Assembly: GCA_029449235.1 (NCBI GenBank)
Contig: JANATG010000005.1
Span: 930,001 to 994,000, forward strand
Direction of reading: 5' to 3'
DNA length: 64,000 nucleotides
Source of the DNA: Linnemannia schmuckeri
Taxonomy: Eukaryota > Mortierellomycota > Mortierellomycetes > Mortierellales > Mortierellaceae
Shown here in pieces: positions 57,110 to 64,000 of this stretch. Each line of letters begins with the position of its first letter. Within the stretch, counting starts at the first letter, position 1. Made by a program: the position numbers and the translations under genes. The notes beneath the pieces are model-generated. The model did not search any database and had not been told where the DNA came from. It saw only the letters and a list, made by a program, of their open reading frames with translations.

Positions 57110-58378
57110 ATGTCGACAATGTACAAGTTTGGACCACACACCATCAGCGCAGGACAAGTCTTTCTCAAGACACAGTACTCCCTCGGACTCGTCAACTTGA
57201 AGCCGATTCTCCCGTAAGCACATTCTGTTCATCGAATTGCAAAAAAAATTGAGTTGCATGAACGCATGGAGGCTATACGAAAAGCAATACAACAAATAGG
57301 GCAACGAAGGGGGAACAACGACCCATTCTTTAGCAGAATAACCCGCAATGAGCACCTTACTCCACCTTGTTTCTATATCTCATATTTCCTTCATTTTGTT
57401 TTCTTTACTCGCGCTCTATTTGGCTGGTGTCTAGTGGCCGTAAGTAGCTCCTCTCCCCCTGGATGAATATTTCTATAAGAACGACATGGATAAGAAAACC
57501 AGCGTTAGGATCCACGAAAGCCGACTGACACACGGAAACTGTGCCCGTCCCTTTTACATATCTTCATTTCTTATACTGGTGGTGGGAAAAGATGTCTTGG
57601 TAATTAGCAGACGCAATGTCCCAAGGTTCCTTGACCTAAGTCCTGAAGAGGTTCGTCCCAGATGGCTACTGTGAGAATGTGAAGATGAAAGACGATGTAT
57701 TTCGGTGTCAGTTAATAAGAAACTCCCTTGGCGTTGTCAACTCTGCAGCTGTTTTCTCACCTCGCTACTTGTACTTGCTTGTTTTGTTGTCAATCGCTTT
57801 TCAGGTCAGCGATATGTTCCATTCGGCGCAGAGGATAGGCAAAGTCATTGAGAAGGAGTACGGCGCGACGTCATTGACGATTGCCTGTCAGGTAAAGCGG
57901 TCTAGAAAGTAGCGTGTGTACTTATTTTGCCCTAGTTTGGCATTGGGAAGGAGTTCATCTTGGACTAACGCTCAAATCGCCACTATTTGACTCTTTTCGT
58001 AAAATTGGTAGGATGGACCCGCAGGTACGCTTCACAGAGCCACAGAGTGCACGTTAGTCACACAAGATTCTACTTGAATTGAAGACCATCTAATGCCTTC
58101 CCATTCCTGCACGATATTTTATGTTATTAGCTGGCCAGACGGTACCCCATTGCCATGTCCACGTAATCCCCCGCCGCCTGGGCGACTTCGTCAACAACGA
58201 CGACATTTACGAAAAGATCACAGCCAACTCGAGCGAGCTATTGAAACATCCCGAGAAAGTCGTTGCTGTCCTGGCCAATACTGTGGGCGGCAGGGGGGTT
58301 GATAATGAGGAGAGAGAGCCTCGGACTGAGAAGGAAATGGCTCAAGAGGCTTCGCGGTTAGAGTCCCTCCTGTCCTAG
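57110..58378 (+). CDS. HNT2: FHIT-type diadenosine triphosphatase (HIT family), with a 5-nt microexon
   Basis: This enzyme hydrolyses ApppA and related dinucleotides. Six exons give 171 aa: 57110-57213, 57435-57439 (5 nt, TGGCC), 57592-57650, 57805-57891, 58012-58024 (13 nt) and 58131-58378. Without the 5-nt exon the frame breaks and the conserved PGHVLV cannot be formed. With it, CC|TGGCC|AT reads Pro-Gly-His and all phases close. The 13-nt exon supplies DGPA, giving DGPAAGQTVPHCHVHVIPRR, which contains the catalytic His triad (HxHxH). The start MSTMYKFGPHTI matches the family's N-terminal strand. The donor after exon 3 (GTTCGT) is weak. The length is close to yeast and human homologues. Confidence 0.88.
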
Positions 58379-61339
58379 ACGTAGAAGAGTTGTTTAACGA
58401 GACCCTGTTCTTCTTGATTTGCAGGGTAGATGGCCAGTGTATGGACCAGTTAGTAATGTAATGGCTTTGAGGAGATGAGTTTTTGTTTTGTCCGTGGTCT
58501 TTTGAAGGAAATTAAAATGAAAACGCAACGGAGTTAGAGTTGACGGTGTAGTTGCAACTGATTTGAAAGAGCGCCTAAAGACGAGAGGGTACAAGCGGCA
58601 TTGTACGTACAATTGAAAGAAGCCAAAGAAAACTTACAAAAAACAACATCAATCACGAAGTGCAAAGTAAAAAAAAAAAATGTCAGTAACAGTTAAATAT
58701 GAGGAGCAACGAAAAAAGGTCCGCTTGGTATGTAAGTGTCAAGCCAAGGGTCTCCGTCGATCGATCCTCCCTCCTCGCTCTTTTGTTTGTTTTGTTGTGC
58801 CAAGTAAATAGGGACGACAGGGCACACACAGACATGGTCTTCAATTACATGTGCTTTCTATTCCTCCCCTTTCCTATTTTTCTACGGGAGCAATTCTTCC
58901 TCTTTTCTCCCAAAAGGAGAATTATTTATTCTTTTGCCTTTTGGTAAGCAACATCATCCAACGAAAAGAAAATTAAGGTTTTCGATGGGATGAGTGAGTG
59001 AGTGGTGATCAAAGGAAAGAGTGAAAGGAGCGGATTCGTCTTTTTCTTTCTCTCTCTTGTATACATTCACTTCTTGTTTGTTGGGTTGAACGGTTGAACC
59101 TGACTCTTAGCTGAAGGAGTTGAGCAGAAGAGACAAAAAGGAAGGTGGGAAAAAAAGTATGATTGAGCATTGATCGATGAAAGGAGGGATGCGGAAAAGA
59201 AGGAGGATGAAGGAAGGGAGGAATGGTCATCTTGGTTGGTACTGTACTCCCTTTTTCTGCTGGGTACACATCCATTGATGCATGACGATGGATACACTTT
59301 GGCCCTTTTGTTTTTCGTACCCCTCACCTTCCTTGCCTTGTGGTCAGTTGCCTGCGTGCTGTTTGCTATGCGGGCTCGCATAGGGTTTTCTAGGGGAGAG
59401 GGGGAGAGAGTGTATGTGGGCGGGATGGTTTTTTTTTCTTGCTCATCCTAATCCTTTTGCCTAGTCCCTTGGTTTGAAATGAATTTCTCAGAGGCGTCGA
59501 AACGATTAGTCTTTCTGTATCATGCGCCCGGAGATTTAGTTTGCGCCAATCCCAACCGAAAACGAACGAAAAAAAACTCCTTTGTTCGCCACGCCGCACC
59601 ACCTTTCGTCTCTGTCGTAAATGACCTTTTCTCAATAGAGTTTTATACAGGCGAAGGATAGAGTTTGTCACCAGTATAGCAGCTTTTATGATTGCCTTTC
59701 CATTGCTATTATAGATGACCTCCCTCTCTGTATCGATGTGAGCTCGACCCTCCCTCTCGTCATCCTTCTAGGCTCAAGCTCAAGCCAGTAAGGGACAGTG
59801 AAAGGACAGACAAAAGGCAATCCTTTGATTTCTATTTTTTTTTTCTACTGGGGTTAAGTATTTTTCATAGCCTTCTTTGGAAGGCATTTCACAAGACATT
59901 TACCGCCCCCGCCTCTCTGAACCTGGGTCTTCGACATTGATGTTAATGACATTTTTTGAACTACAGCCATGCAGTGCAAGGAAGATGAGTGGTTGGGAAA
60001 GGTGAACATATGAGAGGACTCATGAGATGCAAGGAGCGAGCGAAACAAACAACAAAAACCAGACGTAGTGATGGCATGTGGGGTCAGAAGAGTTCACTTT
60101 GTTATCCCTTTAAAGTAATGGGCCACGAGGGGTGAGAGCAAGAAGCAAGATCGATATGGACGTTTTTTTTTCTTTGTTTATGTTGGCTCGCTCGATTATC
60201 TTCTTCAGCCAAGGCAAGACAGGGAAAGGCGGGGCAAGACAGGGAAAGGCGGAGCAAGACAAAGAAGGTGTGCGTGCCAAAAACAACAGTAAAAAACTTT
60301 TTAAGCGCAAACACATGCTATTCCATTTTTGCTTGCTTCCAAAAACATCAGCGCGCTTCTTGTTTTCCTTGTATTCTGCACCACTCGACCGTGGAGAGGA
60401 AACGAAAAGAGCATGCGGGGTAACATTTTATAAGAAGAAGGGAAAAGGGGGGAGGCCTGTCCTCGAGACACCTGCTTGTGAAAAGAACCTCAAAGAAGGA
60501 GAGGGAAGGAAAAGAGGAATTAATGTGAGGAAGGGAGCATAGGCAAGTTTTCGAACAAAAAAAACCAAGGAAGACAGAGGGGTTGAAATCAATGCGAAGA
60601 AACGAAGAAGGGAGTCAAGGGAGTCAAGGGAGCCAAACATTTTGCAAAGGGAAAATTCGAGAAGGAGTAGCTGGGGCGTAGAGTCAAAGGGATATACTAC
60701 GTCTTTATGAGTAAGTAGGAGTGAGTAGGAGAAGTTTGTAGGGGTGAGAGCAAAGGGCCATCGATATGTAATGATGGATACTGTAGTCTAGTCAGGTAGA
60801 GGTCGTTCACTTTGTACTGCCCGGGGTATGGTATACTTTTCTTGGTTGTTTTTGCTGTTGTTGAATACCAATTCAAACGGAGAAAAGTGCACTGCAGCAT
60901 TCACCTTCACCACTCTTTTTCGTTTTTGACCAAAGGTGTGTGAGTTTTTTCTCGATTTTCCATCCTATGTTGTTGCTGTTGTCATTCACGTCCTTCTTTC
61001 CTCGTTCCTCTTCACCCTTGAGCCTCGAGACCTCCCCTCCCGTTGCCTTCCGCCTTCTTTCTTTTTTTCTTTGACTTTTATTCCTCAGGGATGGGTGAGT
61101 GAGGTTTTGTGCAAGGGTGCCAAGTGAAGGGTGGAAGGCGCTAGGGGATTGAGAACCAATCGCATCCATCGAGCCTATTTCCTTGCTAATGTATGAAAAG
61201 CTATTCTTTAATCTGCTTTAATTCAGTCCGTCTATGTGTGTCGGGCTGTCTAATGTTTTGTTCCTGGAACATCGTCCACCGCGAAAGGGCCGAGGCACTT
61301 CCTTTTTTAACTGAACGAAGACCCGATATACTTTGAATT
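58379..61339. other. Gene-poor stretch upstream of the bZIP gene
   Basis: No protein gene is supported in about 3 kb. There are short direct repeats (GCAAGACAGGGAAAGGCGG twice near 60221-60251; GGGAGTCAAGGGAGTCAAGG near 60610) and A/T homopolymers. Open frames are low complexity. The distal part presumably belongs to the promoter of the bZIP gene. Confidence 0.45.
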
Positions 61340-61566
61340 TCATATAAAAGGAAGACCGTCGATCCCCTCTCTTTTTCGTTTTTCAACTCTACTTCCCTTT
61401 TCTCCCTTCACTTCTCTTTACAAACAAACACAAGCAAAAGAAATCAGCAACCGCGTCGCTTCAAAATTTTAGCTATAAGACCATTCGTACTCTTCAATTT
61501 CTTTTGTTCTTTATTTTTTCATTTTATATCTATTTTCACTTCCAACTTCAAACAACGATCGCCAAG

Positions 61567-61587
61567 ATGTCGTCCATTACTATTTAA
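61567..61587 (+). promoter_or_regulatory. uORF1 (6 codons) of the Gcn4-like gene
   Basis: The upstream frame reads MSSITI followed by TAA. It is the first ATG after the TATA-like box, has AAG before the ATG, and ends 178 nt before the second uORF. In the cpc-1/GCN4 family a short, reinitiation-permissive first uORF is known. Confidence 0.6.
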
Positions 61588-61765
61588 ACGTTTAAAATAT
61601 ACAGCCTTCTTCCTTACTTCTACAAATTCCAGTCTCAACAACTACCTACAATTACCAGCTTCTTCCACTCAACAGTTCTTTTTTTCAGCTCAACAGGCAA
61701 CATCGTTTTACAAACGCTCTTCAACAAAACCAACAACTGTTTATTCTACCCCATTCAAAACAAAA

Positions 61766-61879
61766 ATGGCCTTCTCTTGCCCCAGAACTACTACTTGTGC
61801 AGCAACAAACAACTACTCCAGATTCACTCAACCAAAAACTTCCTTTGATAGACACAGACCCACCCAACAACCATCCTAA
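61766..61879 (+). promoter_or_regulatory. uORF2 (37 codons) of the Gcn4-like gene
   Basis: The second upstream frame starts in a good context (AAAAATGGC), begins MAFSCPRTTT and ends TAA, 111 nt before the main ATG. A longer second uORF that blocks the main frame is the known arrangement in cpc-1/cpcA of filamentous ascomycetes. Confidence 0.6.
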
Positions 61880-61990
61880 AACACCCACTTTTTTCTTGTT
61901 CATTTTTATTTGAACCCACACCCATTTTTTTTTTTTTTTTTTTTTTTACCCTCATTATTTGTTAAGAACAAAAAACGATATTACAAAGAG

Positions 61991-63914
61991 ATGAACAACC
62001 ACCACTACTCTGCATCGCCCATGGGTGCTATGATCAGCTCGACCACCGGCTCGCTTGACTATGCCCTGTCATTCCAAGGTAAAATAATACTCATGTGTTC
62101 TGAGCAAAGTGAAGAGGAGTACAGAGTACAGGAAACGGAAATTAAGAATGGGCAAGAGCTGTTTGTTGGCTCTCTTTTTATACATTTTTGCACCCCAACT
62201 CTCCAACCCAACAATTGACAAAAAAGACTCATTTTCTAGGAATGACAAAATTGTGTCAATCACCTGACTTGACGCATCCATGTCATATTCTCGGTTGGGG
62301 GAATGGAGCAAAAAAAAAAGTAAAAGAAAAAAAAAGGCCTGTGCCTCCGAAATGTATTCTTTTGTACCTGAATCGGATGATGATCACCGGGAAAAAAAAG
62401 CTAAATATTTCTCCTGTTTTGACTCTAACTAACCACTGCTGTTTCTTCTTCTCTTTTCTTTCTTCTTTCAATTCGCAAAACCCCACCTTTTTTCTTTTTA
62501 TATAGACAAGAAGAGCGCGGGCCTTCGCTCCCGACAAAGTTTGCTCGACTTTGGCAGCAACAGTAGCATTACCAACAGCAACAACGTGGACGCCACATTC
62601 GGTCCAACCCCTGAGATTGCCACCTCACTGTTCGACGACTGGCTCTCGAGCGACCTCCAGCAGGCTGGATTTGTTGTTCCGACCGAGTACGACGACGACT
62701 CTTCCTCTTCCGATTCTGAATCTTCTTCGGCCTCGCCCGCCTCGTCGCACCAGCACAGCCACAGCCCTATCCTCCTCCCTACTAAGAAGGAAGAAGACTC
62801 GCCTGTCGTCGGATTCGCATCTTTGGACAGGGACCTCCTCATCCAATCCCCTGGCGGTAGTGATAATAGAGGAATTGACTCGACAATGTCGTTCTTCCCA
62901 GACTTGCAACATACCGCTTATGGACGGGCTTTGGCTGCATCCGCCAACCTTACCGCCCTCACCCAGCAACATCAGCAACAACAACAGCAGCAACAGCAGC
63001 AATCGATGAGCCCATTGGGTATGTCCCCACTTGTGGGTTTGACACCTGAGGCTGTCCAGCAGGCCGCCGCGGCATTGAACATCCCTTGGAGCAAGTCGCT
63101 AGAACAGGCTGTCCTTGCCCAGTCGTTGCTTGCCTCCTTCGCTGCAGCTTCTTCCTCCTCCTCCTCGCCCAATAATAACAATATCACAACCCCTTCCCTC
63201 CTCCGTCATCAACAACAGCCTCTGGCACCATTGATGCCCAAGCAAGGAGCCAGCATGACGGTGGCACACGATCTCGCCATGGACATCTCACCCCCCGGCA
63301 CGCCTCTGATGCCTACCATGTCCATGACAATGTCGAGTCCCAGTCCAAAGACCCCGACCATGTCGTCCTTCTCCTCTGAACGCGCCTCCTCCGGCGTCAG
63401 CTCACCTCCTCCGTCCCATCATCCTACCTTAGCCCCTGCAGCCACGACTACCCCACGACTGTCGATCCTGAGTAGCACTCAATCCTGCCTTTCTGTCGCC
63501 GGCGCATCCTCCCCCGTCATCAAAGCCACGACCTACAAGAGCACCTACCGATCCGCCTCTCTCTCGTATTCCAAACGCGATCGCCCCGAATTCGAAGAGC
63601 CTCCCTCAGTTCTCGAAGGCAAAGACCTCTCAGAGATGGACGAGGTCTCTCTGAAACGCGCCAAAAACACCGACGCCGCCCGCAGATCCCGACACAAGAA
63701 ACTTATAAAGATGGAGAGTCTTGAACAGCGAGTTGCAGAGTTGGAGGTCGAGAACTCGATGTTTGAGAGCAAGCTGAATGAAGTCGAGTTGGAGCGGAGT
63801 CTATTGGCGGATAAGGACTGTATGCAGCAGGCCAGGATTCAGGAACTGGAACAGCTTCTTCTGGCCGCCGCTGCTGGGCAGCAACAGCAGCAGCAGCAGC
63901 AGCATCACTACTAG
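61991..63914 (+). CDS. GCN4: Gcn4/CPC1-type bZIP transcription factor
   Basis: This is the candidate master regulator of amino-acid biosynthesis. Two exons (61991-62078 and 62506-63914) give 498 aa. The basic region near residues 410-430 reads SLKRAKNTDAARRSRHKK, with the N-x-(D/E)-A-A-R-R-S-R signature of the Gcn4 class. It is followed by a leucine zipper (MESLEQRVAELEVENSMFE) and a coiled extension to a C-terminal Gln tract ending QHHY. The N-terminal half carries an acidic, hydrophobic patch (ATSLFDDWLSSDLQQAGF) that could be an activation domain, plus Ser- and Gln-rich linkers. The two-uORF leader supports the assignment. The gene is complete within the window. Confidence 0.88.
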
Positions 63915-64000
63915 AGCATTAGTTGTACATTTTTTTCCTTTCCATTTGCATTTTTTTCTTTACTAAAACATATTATTTATCGCACACATTTCACTACCGT

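Larger units (their letters stand above)
61340..61990 (+). promoter_or_regulatory. TATA-like box and about 600-nt leader of the bZIP gene
   Basis: A TATA-like motif, CATATAAAAGG, lies near 61340-61350. From there to 61566 there is no ATG. The leader then contains exactly two upstream ATGs (61567 and 61766), each opening a short closed frame before the main ATG at 61991. The leader is A/C/T-rich and G-poor, as expected of a scanned 5' UTR. Confidence 0.6.

Overview
The window looks like a contig from an early-diverging filamentous fungus, most likely Mortierellomycotina. This is an inference from the style of the genes (intron-rich, GTAAGT-type donors, Gln/His/Ser-rich regulators, LINE and pogo-type elements, a decayed F-box/LRR-like gene). 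The organism itself cannot be proven from the sequence. All protein genes are eukaryotic and split by short introns. I rebuilt the exons by hand from splice signals, reading phase and family similarity.

Region 1 (1-13.8 kb) is a repeat island with no host protein gene that I can support. Its core is an almost perfect 4.65-kb inverted repeat (359-5012 against 5652-10306) around a 639-bp spacer. Each arm carries two identical tRNA-Lys(CUU) genes, a nested pair of 5'-truncated LINE tails with intact target-site duplications, and degenerate TIR elements. The spacer holds the remnant of a TIR transposon. Exactly at the right end of the palindrome sits a third LINE fragment (10307 to about 13814, flanked by the 11-bp duplication CGAAATGTAAA). 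A 2.4-kb pogo/Tigger-like DNA transposon (11364-13795, 165-bp identical TIRs, TA duplication) has inserted into the 3' tail of that LINE.

Region 2 (13.9-38 kb) is a gene-dense block. Most genes are on the minus strand: GABA transaminase, alpha-SNAP (Sec17), eIF3c (Nip1), a secreted Ser/Thr-rich membrane-anchored protein, a disordered 164-aa protein, a decayed F-box/LRR-like pseudogene, a histidine acid phosphatase and a RhoGAP-like protein that lacks its Arg finger and has a GC-AG intron. On the plus strand are a tiny two-TM protein (72 aa) and a SAM-dependent methyltransferase containing microexons.

Region 3 (39.3-64 kb) is on the plus strand: glutathione synthetase; a 6.9-kb gene-poor stretch; a 954-aa C2H2 zinc-finger regulator; a GPI-anchored polysaccharide-deacetylase-like protein with lost catalytic residues and one in-frame TAG; methylenetetrahydrofolate reductase; a FHIT-type HIT hydrolase that needs a 5-nt microexon; and, after about 3.6 kb of non-coding sequence, a Gcn4/CPC1-type bZIP regulator whose leader carries two uORFs.

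Functionally these are mostly housekeeping genes (translation initiation, vesicle fusion, one-carbon, GABA and glutathione metabolism) without operon logic. The most interesting material is the palindrome and its link to a LINE insertion point, the microexons, the uORF architecture of the Gcn4-like gene and the deacetylase-like pseudoenzyme.
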